A stretch of DNA of 6,245 bases, from NCBI GenBank assembly GCA_003450125.1, contig DMFR01000259.1:1-6245 (forward strand). Reading direction: 5' to 3'. This document shows positions 1-6,177 of this stretch, in pieces (position 1 is the stretch's first letter; each line of letters starts with the position of its first letter). Position numbers and translations under genes: made by a program. The notes below the pieces were generated by a model, which did not search any database, had not been told where the DNA came from, and saw nothing but the letters and a program-made list of their open reading frames with translations. Origin of the DNA: Prolixibacteraceae bacterium. GTDB lineage: Bacteria; Bacteroidota; Bacteroidia; Bacteroidales; Prolixibacteraceae.

Positions 1-28
1 AGAAAGGTATCAGAAAGGTATCAGAAAA
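1..28. repeat. Tandem 11-bp repeat at the left edge, with a distant inverted copy
   Basis: The unit AGAAAGGTATC occurs at 1-11 and 12-22, and a third partial copy (AGAAAA) follows at 23-28. The array begins at the first base, so more copies may lie outside the window. The 10-mer TATCAGAAAA at 19-28 recurs as its exact reverse complement, TTTTCTGATA, at 91-100, so a stem with a loop of about 62 nt is possible. A GC-rich patch, GGGCCCGGG, lies at 31-39. No function is recognised. It could be the edge of a larger repeat or a regulatory region of the FAS1 gene downstream. Confidence 0.5.
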
Positions 29-272
29 TAGGGCCCGGGTAGGTTCCGTCCACTGGCTTTTATACTTGATCTTGTATTTATGACTTATTCTTTTCTGATA
101 AATTATTCCTTTTTATTGCGACACATCGTATTTCAAAAACACACTTTGCTCTTGATATATTGATTGTTTAGTAGTAATTTAGGCTGCGATAAAAGTAATG
201 GGAAACAAACAATTGTATCTTCAATTGCAGGCTTGCCGGACCACAGGGATTGAACTTCAACAGGAATTGGAT

Positions 273-1388
273 ATGAACATATTAAGGGGTGTCAGGTATT
301 GGAATAATCGGTTAATAGGTATTCGAAGGCCTGTCATAAGAAGGTTCTTAATACTATGGATGATTTTATTGGCAGTCATGACTTCTTGTAAAACTGATCC
401 GAATTCATTCTCCTGGAATGATGAGAACTCGTTAACCATAAGCCAATACCTGGAAAAAAACAAGAATGAATATTCAAAATTCTACAGGTTATTGGTCGAT
501 GGAAAAATGTTGACCACGCTCTATGCCTACAATCCTTATGGTGATAATTATACTCTTTTTTTACCTACAGATGAAGCCATTGATCGTTTCATTCAGCAGA
601 ATCAGAATTATGGAAATTTTGAAGAATTATTAAAGGATACAAGCTTCATCCAAAGGCTAACGCGTTATCATACCTTAAACAGAAGTTTAAGAACTTATGA
701 ATTTCCTGACGGAGCTTTTGTGGACAGGAACCTTACGGGGGACCGGCTGGTAGCCAGCTTTTTTGCAATTGGAGATAATCAGCTCATTAAAATAAATAAT
801 GTCGCTCCCATTATCAAATCAAATCTGAAAATGACCAACGGCTACATCCATGTGATTTCCGAGGTGTTACAGCCAGTTGATATCTCGGGTTATGATTGGC
901 TTCAGCAACAAAATGATTATTCAATCCTGGCCCAGGCAATGAAGCTTTCAGGTATTCAGAAAAAATTGAAATGGGCTAATTATACCCTCTTTGCAGAGGC
1001 CGACAGTATTTATCACCGGTATGGGATTAATAATGTAGAAGACCTGATCAGCCGTTTTTCAACACCCGGAGTTCCATTAACGACCGTAACAAATTCATTT
1101 TACCAGTTCACGGCATATCATCTATTGGAGGGGGAGCATTATATGAATGATTTGTATTGGGGCAGCAAAAAATACGTGACCTTAAGCGGTCAACTATTAA
1201 CAATTATTGTCGGGATGGAGGTTAAGATCAATACAGGTGTCGATACCTATGGTACAACAATCTCAGAATCAGGTGAAACAACAGTGATCGACTACATCCG
1301 ACCGATACCAGAAGGCAGTAATATTCTCACGCATACTGGCCCTGTCCATTCGATCTCTGATTTGATGTATTATAAACATTTGCCCTAG
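273..1388 (+). CDS. Two-domain FAS1 (fasciclin) lipoprotein
   Basis: Predicted lipoprotein of 371 residues carrying two fasciclin-like FAS1 domains, a fold generally linked to adhesion or ligand binding; the ligand here is unknown. I chose the ATG at 273 because it puts a basic stretch (RRPVIRR) and a hydrophobic core (FLILWMILLAVM) before a lipobox-like TSC, with the lipidated Cys at residue 39. The same frame is open to an ATG at 198, which would place the Cys at residue 64, long for a signal peptide. Domain 1 spans about residues 54-202 and has the typical YTLFLPTDEA (93-102), a YHTL core (132-135) and the closing NGYIHVISEVLQP (189-201). Domain 2 (about 208-370) is weaker: YTLFAEADS (237-245), AYHLL (281-285), and a degenerate THTGPVHSISDLM in place of the NGxIHVID end. 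The gene converges on a second FAS1 gene. A possible promoter is TTG at 152-154, 19 bp, then TAATTTAG at 175-182 (one mismatch to TAnnTTTG), but it is weak. The family assignment is strong; the role is inferred. Confidence 0.88.
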   Translation: MNILRGVRYWNNRLIGIRRPVIRRFLILWMILLAVMTSCKTDPNSFSWNDENSLTISQYLEKNKNEYSKFYRLLVDGKMLTTLYAYNPYGDNYTLFLPTDEAIDRFIQQNQNYGNFEELLKDTSFIQRLTRYHTLNRSLRTYEFPDGAFVDRNLTGDRLVASFFAIGDNQLIKINNVAPIIKSNLKMTNGYIHVISEVLQPVDISGYDWLQQQNDYSILAQAMKLSGIQKKLKWANYTLFAEADSIYHRYGINNVEDLISRFSTPGVPLTTVTNSFYQFTAYHLLEGEHYMNDLYWGSKKYVTLSGQLLTIIVGMEVKINTGVDTYGTTISESGETTVIDYIRPIPEGSNILTHTGPVHSISDLMYYKHLP

Positions 1389-1439
1389 GAATTTAAAGAG
1401 GAAAATATTCTTAATCTTCGAAAATGCCGGGTACTCAAT

Positions 1440-3209
1440 TCAATTTCCAAAATTGAACCAGCATTTGACCGTCAGGCTCTTGCCGTTGTCTGCAGGTTCA
1501 TCCAGCGGAAAAGGAGAGCCGGTTACGATCTGATCCCCTTTGTACCCAAAAGTGCTGGGAAGGGTGCCCTGGATCGTATTATTGGAATGATCCCAGGTAA
1601 GGATATTACCCCCCAACGTTTTAATGATTTCCTTATTATCGCCTCCGATTGACGTGGAAGTTCCGACTTGGTTCAGTATCCACTTACTAAGGGTAGTGCT
1701 ACTAAGTACTTCCATTTTATGCATTAGCCTGTTATAGGCCTTGTAATCGTACCGGTTCATATCTTTATTCCAACTCATAAACAAGGAGGAATCAGCCATT
1801 AAAGTATAATCAGTTATCGGGAAAAAGTATAATTTACCTTTATAGTTGGCAATGGCATCGTAGGCACCGGAATATAACATCGCTTGTCGGAATATGGAAA
1901 AGGCCGGACGGCAGAATACCGGCCCCGTTACACTGGTAAATACCCGGTCGGGAATATAGGTACCTAATCCGATGAAGGTACAATTGCTCCCGAAATCCTT
2001 TCTGATAATATCTTCCTCGTTCTGATGGTATCTGTTCGCGCCCTTGAAAATTTTCTGATATTGACTTGTAGAAGGATAGATTGGAAATGACATGAAATTT
2101 TGACCTACAATAATATCAACAACATCCGCCGGAAGGGATTTATAATCGTTCCAGTGAGGGAATCCTGACTTAAAGGTTAGGATCCCATCAATGAATTTCC
2201 TGAAAGTCTCATCGGTGGGGGCAATCAAACCGTTGTGTCTGACTAAGGTTTGATTAATATTATAGAAACGTTCTTTTTGAGGACTAAAGGCCAGAGCAGC
2301 GTAATCCAAGTCCCACAATGTATCAACCATTGCCCCGATTCTTACCCCCGGTTGACTATTGGTGGCCGCCATGTTAAATTCAAAATGCGGATAATACCAA
2401 TAGACCATATCCAGGAAGAGCTGATAGCTTTCTCCGGGTATTTCTTTTTCAAGTTGTTCCTTTGCATTCAGCATGGGGTTCACAACCCTGTCGATGATAT
2501 GCACAAATCCGTTTTCGGCGAAAATATTAGCCTGGATGATTTTGGCCCCCGCATAATAAACATTTCCAGGTTCATATGCTCTTTTAAAATAAAAATTGTA
2601 ATCTTCAGGAGTTATGCCATTTACAGCGAAATACTTATCGTAAAATATGGGTACAAATTTTCTTGATGAAGTAAATACCATTTTGTAACGGTCTGCGATC
2701 GCTGAATCTCTCACGATCATTTCCTTTTTCTTTTCTCTTTTGATCCAATATTTTTCGTCAGGATTTCTCAGAATTGTTTCACGTTTATAAGCATAAGAGT
2801 TCGATTTTGCATCATCCACTGTTCTCCAACCTTCTGAACCGAGAATTTTCAATTGATCAAGTGTCCATGGATCCTGAATAATATGGAATTTGGTGATTTT
2901 TTCAAGCTCTTCCTTTGGGATGTCTGAAATGCGGGAATATTTATTTTCAGACAGATATTGTCTCATAGCTTCATCAGTCGGCGCAAAAACAGTCCAGCTT
3001 CCCGAAACACCAATGATGGTGTCCAATCCGGTAAGTCGTAAACATTCGGCGAACAAGCTAAGATTCTTCTGAATCGACACAGCTGTATATAATTTCCCCG
3101 GAAGCCAGTCGGGTCTTTTATATTTATCCTGGCCGGACCACTTCTCACAACCCGCCAACAGGATGAAAAATATAGCTGGAAGAAGTAAAATCGTCTGATA
3201 TTTTCTCAT
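1440..3209 (-). CDS. Multi-domain FAS1 (fasciclin) lipoprotein
   Basis: Predicted lipoprotein of 589 residues. The N-terminus is a textbook lipoprotein signal: MRKYQ, a hydrophobic core, then the lipobox LLAGC with Cys at residue 21, which fixes the start. FAS1 domain 1 (about 36-246) shows WTVFAPTDEAMRQYL (72-86), ITKFHII (105-111) and a clear closing NGFVHIIDRVVNPM (233-246). It is longer than a usual FAS1 domain because of a lysine-rich insertion near 140-200. Domain 2 starts around 258 and has GLIAPTDETFRKFIDG (327-342), but no obvious NGxIHVID end. The C-terminal part (about 433-586) probably holds a third, degenerate copy: FRQAMLYSGA and YTLMADSS (468-475) match the AQAMKLSGI and YTLFAEADS blocks of domain 2 in the convergent neighbour. 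FAS1 lipoproteins of Bacteroidota often sit beside SusC/SusD-type outer-membrane uptake pairs, but none is visible here. Adhesion or glycan-related binding is inferred, not shown. No convincing -33/-7 promoter was found upstream. Confidence 0.88.
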   Translation of the reverse strand: MRKYQTILLLPAIFFILLAGCEKWSGQDKYKRPDWLPGKLYTAVSIQKNLSLFAECLRLTGLDTIIGVSGSWTVFAPTDEAMRQYLSENKYSRISDIPKEELEKITKFHIIQDPWTLDQLKILGSEGWRTVDDAKSNSYAYKRETILRNPDEKYWIKREKKKEMIVRDSAIADRYKMVFTSSRKFVPIFYDKYFAVNGITPEDYNFYFKRAYEPGNVYYAGAKIIQANIFAENGFVHIIDRVVNPMLNAKEQLEKEIPGESYQLFLDMVYWYYPHFEFNMAATNSQPGVRIGAMVDTLWDLDYAALAFSPQKERFYNINQTLVRHNGLIAPTDETFRKFIDGILTFKSGFPHWNDYKSLPADVVDIIVGQNFMSFPIYPSTSQYQKIFKGANRYHQNEEDIIRKDFGSNCTFIGLGTYIPDRVFTSVTGPVFCRPAFSIFRQAMLYSGAYDAIANYKGKLYFFPITDYTLMADSSLFMSWNKDMNRYDYKAYNRLMHKMEVLSSTTLSKWILNQVGTSTSIGGDNKEIIKTLGGNILTWDHSNNTIQGTLPSTFGYKGDQIVTGSPFPLDEPADNGKSLTVKCWFNFGN

Positions 3210-3572
3210 TATTTAATTTCCAAAATGAATACTCCGCGATGAGTTATGGGCAGCACAAACTACAAATATTTTTACACAAAGCCTTCCAGATATTAAAAAT
3301 AAATAATTTTTAATTATAATTTCAATCTTCTGTTTTGCTAATACTCTAAGACTAGAAAGCAATCTACTTCTAATTGGGAATGCCTTCGATGGAAAAGGAA
3401 TGTAATTTCTCAAAACAGATAGATCATAGGCAATATTCTTCAAACGATTAGGCCTCATTTCATTTTTGTAAACATCATTTGATTTTAAAATCAATTAAAA
3501 TAATGCCTTGTTTTGTAACCTAATTCCTTCAAAATTCGAACAAACAGGTAAATCGAACTAAATAAGATTACC
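3210..3572. other. Divergent intergenic spacer, AT-rich
   Basis: This 363-bp spacer separates the start of the minus-strand FAS1 gene from the start of the plus-strand stress-protein gene, so it should carry promoters for both. It is richer in A+T than the flanking genes. On the minus strand TTTG occurs several times (complement of CAAA at 3256-3259, 3263-3266 and 3277-3280), but the spacing does not fit a TTTG-(19-21)-TAnnTTTG promoter. On the plus strand TTTTG at 3511-3515 could be a -33 box, without a matching -7. An all-A/T inverted repeat lies at 3292-3300 and 3306-3314, and a perfect palindrome at 3479-3494. A TTG-started open frame (3213-3494, minus) is judged spurious. No RNA gene was recognised. 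Confidence 0.6.
3479..3494. repeat. Perfect 16-bp palindrome TTGATTTTAAAATCAA
   Basis: The 16 bases at 3479-3494 equal their own reverse complement. The site lies 79 bp before the ATG of the stress-protein gene and 270 bp before the FAS1 start, a position that suits a dimeric regulator's operator. The palindrome is directly visible. The operator role is a guess: the site is mostly A/T in an A/T-rich spacer, and no second copy was found in the window. With no spacer between its halves it would make a poor RNA terminator. Confidence 0.4.
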
Positions 3573-4673
3573 ATGGAGGAAAAACTTACCACACTGGCTT
3601 CTCTGCCATATTCGAAAGCTGAAATCCTGCGTTCGCTTTTGGAAGCTGAAGGTATTGACTGTTTCCTCGAAAATGTTGATTTTCTTCAGAATGGCATGAA
3701 TACCGGAGTCAGCGTACGCATCAATGAACTGGATATGCGCAAGGCGTTCCCCATCTTAGAAAAGATGCTGGGAAAAGTTGCCAGGGATCATGTCAAACGC
3801 GAAAATTACGTGCTGGTACCCATTGATTTTTCAAGTTATTCACTGAAGGCTGCCTTGGTCGCTTTCGACATTGCTGAAAAGCTGGGATCAAAAATGGTAT
3901 TGTACCATTCCAGCATGCAGCCTGAATTTATGACCATCCCCTATTCGGATGTGATTGTCTATGATTCAGCCCTCTTCCTGAATTACGAGATGACGGAAAA
4001 GGAAACCATCAAAAAGTTTGAAGATTTCCTCACTAAACTGACCACTTCGATTGATTATCCAAGGTGGAAAAAGGCAAAACCGGAATACATCATCAAAGTG
4101 GGTGAACCCGAAGATGATATTCTGTCCTATATCAATATCCATCCTCCCAAGCTCGTTGTGATGGGGATCTGCGGTGGGGATGCCGAGTCGGACGATCTGA
4201 TCGGGACAACCACCGCAGGCGTTATTTTCAATGCAAAAGCGCCCGTGCTGGCCATTCCTGAAAAGACCCCGAATAACTGGTTGCAGAATTTCCATAAGAT
4301 TGCTTATGCCACCATCTTCGAATCCAATGATTTTATTGCCATCGACAGGTTGCTCAAGTTAATGACTCCCTTCGATACCAAAGTAGTCTGCGTTCATGTA
4401 GACCTGGGAAACAACTCCTTCCTGGATGAAGCCATGTTGGAAGGAATGAAAGAGGCACTGTGCGAAAAATATCCACAGGCGACTTTCGAATGTCACCTAA
4501 TCCACCACAAGAACCTTCCTGAAGCCATTGATCAATTTATTGTGGAAAATCACATTGATGTACTGGCCTTAACGACCCACAAGAGGAACCTGCTCACCCG
4601 CTTATTCAACCCAAGCATTGCCCGCAAAATGGTAATGCACACCCAGACTCCCCTCCTTATTTTTCATGCATAG
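3573..4673 (+). CDS. Universal stress protein: DUF2007-like module plus tandem USP domains
   Basis: Predicted soluble cytoplasmic protein of 366 residues, with no signal peptide or membrane segment. Residues 3-68 resemble DUF2007, a small putative signal-transducing module (LPYSKAEILRSLLEAEGIDC at 11-30, then a second strand-helix unit). USP domain 1 (about 77-230) opens with YVLVPIDFSSYS, including the conserved Asp85. It keeps the family's nucleotide-binding signature G-x2-G-x9-G-(S/T) exactly, as Gly198, Gly201, Gly211 and Thr212, and ends with APVLAIPE. USP domain 2 (about 240-366) aligns in its last helix and strand (LTTHKRNLLTRLF, ending TPLLIFHA), but the signature glycines are replaced by Thr, Lys and Pro. 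So domain 1 probably binds ATP and domain 2 probably does not, perhaps serving as a pseudo-dimer partner. The ATG is the first in frame and starts directly with the DUF2007-like sequence. The gene stands alone, divergent from the FAS1 gene and convergent with queA. A role in stress or growth arrest is inferred from the family. Confidence 0.9.
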   Translation: MEEKLTTLASLPYSKAEILRSLLEAEGIDCFLENVDFLQNGMNTGVSVRINELDMRKAFPILEKMLGKVARDHVKRENYVLVPIDFSSYSLKAALVAFDIAEKLGSKMVLYHSSMQPEFMTIPYSDVIVYDSALFLNYEMTEKETIKKFEDFLTKLTTSIDYPRWKKAKPEYIIKVGEPEDDILSYINIHPPKLVVMGICGGDAESDDLIGTTTAGVIFNAKAPVLAIPEKTPNNWLQNFHKIAYATIFESNDFIAIDRLLKLMTPFDTKVVCVHVDLGNNSFLDEAMLEGMKEALCEKYPQATFECHLIHHKNLPEAIDQFIVENHIDVLALTTHKRNLLTRLFNPSIARKMVMHTQTPLLIFHA

Positions 4674-4710
4674 CCCAACTGACGCCTGAACACTTAAAAG
4701 TGAAAAGGAA

Positions 4711-4746
4711 TATTGATTAAACGGATGTAACGGATTTACACTGATT
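4711..4746. repeat. Short phased array with GAT every 9-10 bases
   Basis: GAT recurs at 4715, 4724, 4733 and 4743, giving spacings of 9, 9 and 10. The two central units are AACGGATGT (4720-4728) and AACGGATTT (4729-4737). The outer units are more diverged (TATTGATTA and ACACTGATT). Read on the minus strand the units become ATCCGTT-like, close in style to the TCGT-based units of the two arrays further right. It begins 37 bp after the stress-protein stop codon. Function unknown. Confidence 0.5.
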
Positions 4747-4813
4747 TATTAACGCGAGTAGAATTAAAGTAACTCCTTGAAATACAAGGCCGATCTATGG
4801 GAATTGATGAAAT

Positions 4814-4897
4814 CCTTTAGAGGACACAAACGACAATAACGACACAAATGACAGTTGTCGTTTGTGTCGTTATTGTCGTTTGTGTCCTCTGTAAAGG
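4814..4897. repeat. Long near-perfect inverted repeat (34-bp stem)
   Basis: The left arm 4820-4853 pairs with the right arm 4856-4889 around the 2-bp centre GT. Of the 34 pairs, 33 are Watson-Crick. The only exception is T4849 with G4860, which would be a tolerated G-U pair in plus-strand RNA but an A-C mismatch in minus-strand RNA. The ends add a further match, CCTTTA (4814-4819) with TAAAGG (4892-4897), offset by two bases (TG). In RNA the tip would open to about four bases. Each arm is itself a phased array: GACA at 4823, 4832, 4841 and 4850, and TGTC at 4856, 4865, 4874 and 4883, exactly 9 apart. No T-run follows, so it is not a classical terminator. Other possibilities are a transcript-end or RNA-processing hairpin, or a REP-like or non-autonomous mobile repeat. 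No target-site duplication was seen. Confidence 0.92.
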
Positions 4898-4937
4898 AGA
4901 GATCAGATGTGAATTTGCTGTTTTCTATGATTAAAAG

Positions 4938-4954
4938 CTACTTTAAGAAAGTAG
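4938..4954 (-). terminator. Candidate terminator hairpin downstream of queA
   Basis: CTACTTT (4938-4944) and AAAGTAG (4948-4954) form a 7-bp stem with a 3-nt loop. AAG (4935-4937) and CTT (4958-4960) could extend it past a 3-nt bulge. Read on the minus strand, the direction of queA, the stem is followed by CTTTTAAT, a short T-rich tail as expected of a factor-independent terminator. The stem has few G-C pairs and lies about 80 bp past the queA stop, so the call is tentative. Confidence 0.35.
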
Positions 4955-4993
4955 TGGCTTGACATACGCTTAGATCATACTCCCGTTATTACT

Positions 4994-5030
4994 TTCGTGT
5001 AATTCGTATCAATTGGTGTAATTCGTATTT
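4994..5030. repeat. Phased array of TTCGTGTAA-like units
   Basis: Four units begin at 4994, 5003, 5013 and 5022 (spacings 9, 10 and 9), each starting TTCG or TTGG. Seen another way, the 13-mer GTGTAATTCGTAT occurs exactly twice, at 4997-5009 and 5016-5028, 19 bases apart. The array ends 2 bp before the last codon position of queA, so it is the first sequence downstream of queA on the minus strand. No function is recognised. Confidence 0.65.
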
Positions 5031-5032
5031 TT

Positions 5033-6082
5033 CTATAAAATCAACATCGCATCACCATAAGTTCCAAAGCGGTATTGTTCCTTGATGGCTTCCTTGTAAG
5101 CCTTCATTAAATGATCGTACCCGGCAAATCCGGCAGCCATCATCTGCAAGGTAGATAGGGGCAAATGGAAATTGGTAATCATCCGGTTGGCCACACTAAA
5201 ATCATAAGGAGGAAAGATGAACTTGTTGGTCCAGCCTTCAAATGGTTTCAAATGTCCCTGGGTAGAAACTGAACTTTCAATGGCCCGCATGACGGTAGTA
5301 CCTACGGCACAAATATTCTTACGGGAATCCTTGGCCTCGTTGACAATATTACAGGCTTCTTCCGAAATCCAGATCTGTTCTGAATCCATCTTGTGCTTGG
5401 TCAAATCTTCCACATCCACGCTTCTGAAATTGCCAAGGCCCACATGCAGGGTCACATAACTGAAATTGACCCCCGCAATTTCCAGGCGTTTCATCAACTC
5501 ACGGCTGAAATGCAGACCAGCAGTCGGTGCGGCAACTGCTCCCTCGTGTTTGGCAAAAATGGTCTGATAACGGTCTTTATCCTCTGGCTGAACTGAACGT
5601 TTGATGAATTTGGGTAGTGGTGTTTCTCCCAGTCCATAGAGTGTTTTTTTGAAATCATCATAAGGGCCATCGAACAAAAAGCGGAGTGTACGTCCCCTGG
5701 AGGTGGTATTGTCAATGACTTCTGCAACGAGTAAATCATCTTCACCAAAATACAATTTATTACCAATACGTATTTTGCGGGCCGGATCAACCAACACATC
5801 CCACAGACGTTGTTCACGATTCAATTCCCGAAGTAAAAAGACCTCTATTTCAGCACCTGTCTTTTCCTTGTTGCCATATAAACGGGCAGGGAATACCTTG
5901 GTGTCATTAAAAATCAGTACATCCTTATCCCCAAAATACTCCACGATATCTTTAAAAATACGGTGTTCAATCTTTCCGGTAGCCCGGTTAAGCACCAACA
6001 TTCTCGACTCATCTCTGTTTGGCGCAGGATGCAGCGCAATTAGTTCTTCGGGCAAATCGTATTTAAACTTTGATAATTTCAT
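5033..6082 (-). CDS. queA: S-adenosylmethionine:tRNA ribosyltransferase-isomerase QueA
   Basis: Cytoplasmic enzyme of queuosine synthesis. It moves and isomerises the ribosyl group of S-adenosylmethionine onto the 7-aminomethyl-7-deazaguanine (preQ1) at the tRNA wobble position, giving epoxyqueuosine (EC 2.4.99.17). Length is 349 residues, close to the roughly 350 usual for the family, and conserved blocks run from end to end: YDLPEELIALHPAPNRDESR (8-27), FNDTKVFPARL (58-68), YQTIFAKHEGAVAAPTAGLH (172-191), TLHVGLGNF (211-219), HKMDSE (230-235), AVGTTVMRAIES (259-270), TNFHLPLSTL (303-312) and YRFGTYGDAMLI (337-348). The start is supported because the family N-terminus begins within a few residues of this Met. 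No frameshift or missing block is visible. The gene follows the 3' end of another minus-strand gene after a 97-bp gap that contains a -7-like element, so it may have its own promoter. No preQ1 riboswitch was recognised in that gap. Confidence 0.98.
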   Translation of the reverse strand: MKLSKFKYDLPEELIALHPAPNRDESRMLVLNRATGKIEHRIFKDIVEYFGDKDVLIFNDTKVFPARLYGNKEKTGAEIEVFLLRELNREQRLWDVLVDPARKIRIGNKLYFGEDDLLVAEVIDNTTSRGRTLRFLFDGPYDDFKKTLYGLGETPLPKFIKRSVQPEDKDRYQTIFAKHEGAVAAPTAGLHFSRELMKRLEIAGVNFSYVTLHVGLGNFRSVDVEDLTKHKMDSEQIWISEEACNIVNEAKDSRKNICAVGTTVMRAIESSVSTQGHLKPFEGWTNKFIFPPYDFSVANRMITNFHLPLSTLQMMAAGFAGYDHLMKAYKEAIKEQYRFGTYGDAMLIL

Positions 6083-6127
6083 TCTATTCCTTGTGTTAAT
6101 TATAATTTATATCTTTCAAGCAGTATC

Positions 6128-6135
6128 CAAATTTA
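6128..6135 (-). promoter_or_regulatory. Candidate Bacteroidota -7 element for queA
   Basis: On the minus strand these bases read TAAATTTG, a full match to the TAnnTTTG -7 consensus of the Bacteroidota primary sigma factor. Transcription would start near 6120, leaving a leader of about 38 nt before the queA ATG. The expected -33 TTTG, about 19-21 bp further upstream (near 6155-6160), is absent, so the promoter is only half supported. Confidence 0.4.
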
Positions 6136-6177
6136 TTGATTAGTCCTAAGGCAGAATCCCTTTTTACGGACAAGTTA

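Larger units (their letters stand above)
4674..5032. other. Convergent intergenic spacer filled with phased short repeats
   Basis: This 359-bp spacer lies between the 3' ends of the stress-protein gene (plus) and queA (minus). No coding region or tRNA is visible. It holds three arrays of four units with a 9-10 base period (about 4711-4746, 4820-4889 and 4994-5030). The middle one is arranged as a long inverted repeat. A smaller hairpin at 4938-4954 could end queA transcription. Because both flanking genes run into the spacer, some of these structures may stop or protect the 3' ends of both transcripts, but none has a strong run of T in the plus direction. Confidence 0.7.

Noticed and set aside
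1439..1457. 8-bp inverted repeat TTCAATTT/AAATTGAA with a 3-nt loop over the FAS1 stop codon, as a bidirectional terminator
   Set aside because: The stem has only two G-C pairs, no T-run follows on either strand, and the bases also encode the last residues of the protein, so symmetry by chance is likely.
2250..2666. Plus-strand open frame of 138 codons inside the larger FAS1 gene
   Set aside because: It lies wholly antisense to a gene with a clear signal peptide and domains, and its translation shows no domain of its own.
3213..3494. Minus-strand open frame of 93 codons ending 3 bp before the FAS1 gene start
   Set aside because: It needs a TTG start inside the 16-bp palindrome, lies in a very AT-rich spacer, shows no recognisable motif, and has a residue mix (runs of Ile, Lys and Ser) typical of translated non-coding DNA. 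The close spacing to the FAS1 start keeps a small chance that it is real.
4691..4702. CACTTAAAAGTG hairpin just after the stress-protein gene as its terminator
   Set aside because: The stem is 4-5 bp, the loop is tiny, and AAAAGG follows instead of a T-run.
4814..4897. Long inverted repeat read as the ends of an insertion sequence
   Set aside because: There is no transposase gene or internal cargo between the arms (only 2 bp), and no flanking direct duplication.
5703..6143. Plus-strand open frame of 146 codons overlapping queA
   Set aside because: It is antisense to strongly conserved queA. The serine-rich translation is what the opposite strand of this gene would give by chance.
6083..6177. 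Possible preQ1 riboswitch in the queA leader
   Set aside because: The leader was read for the short preQ1 aptamer pattern (C-rich loop plus A-rich tail) and nothing convincing was seen. queA is also a less usual target than preQ1 synthesis or transport genes.
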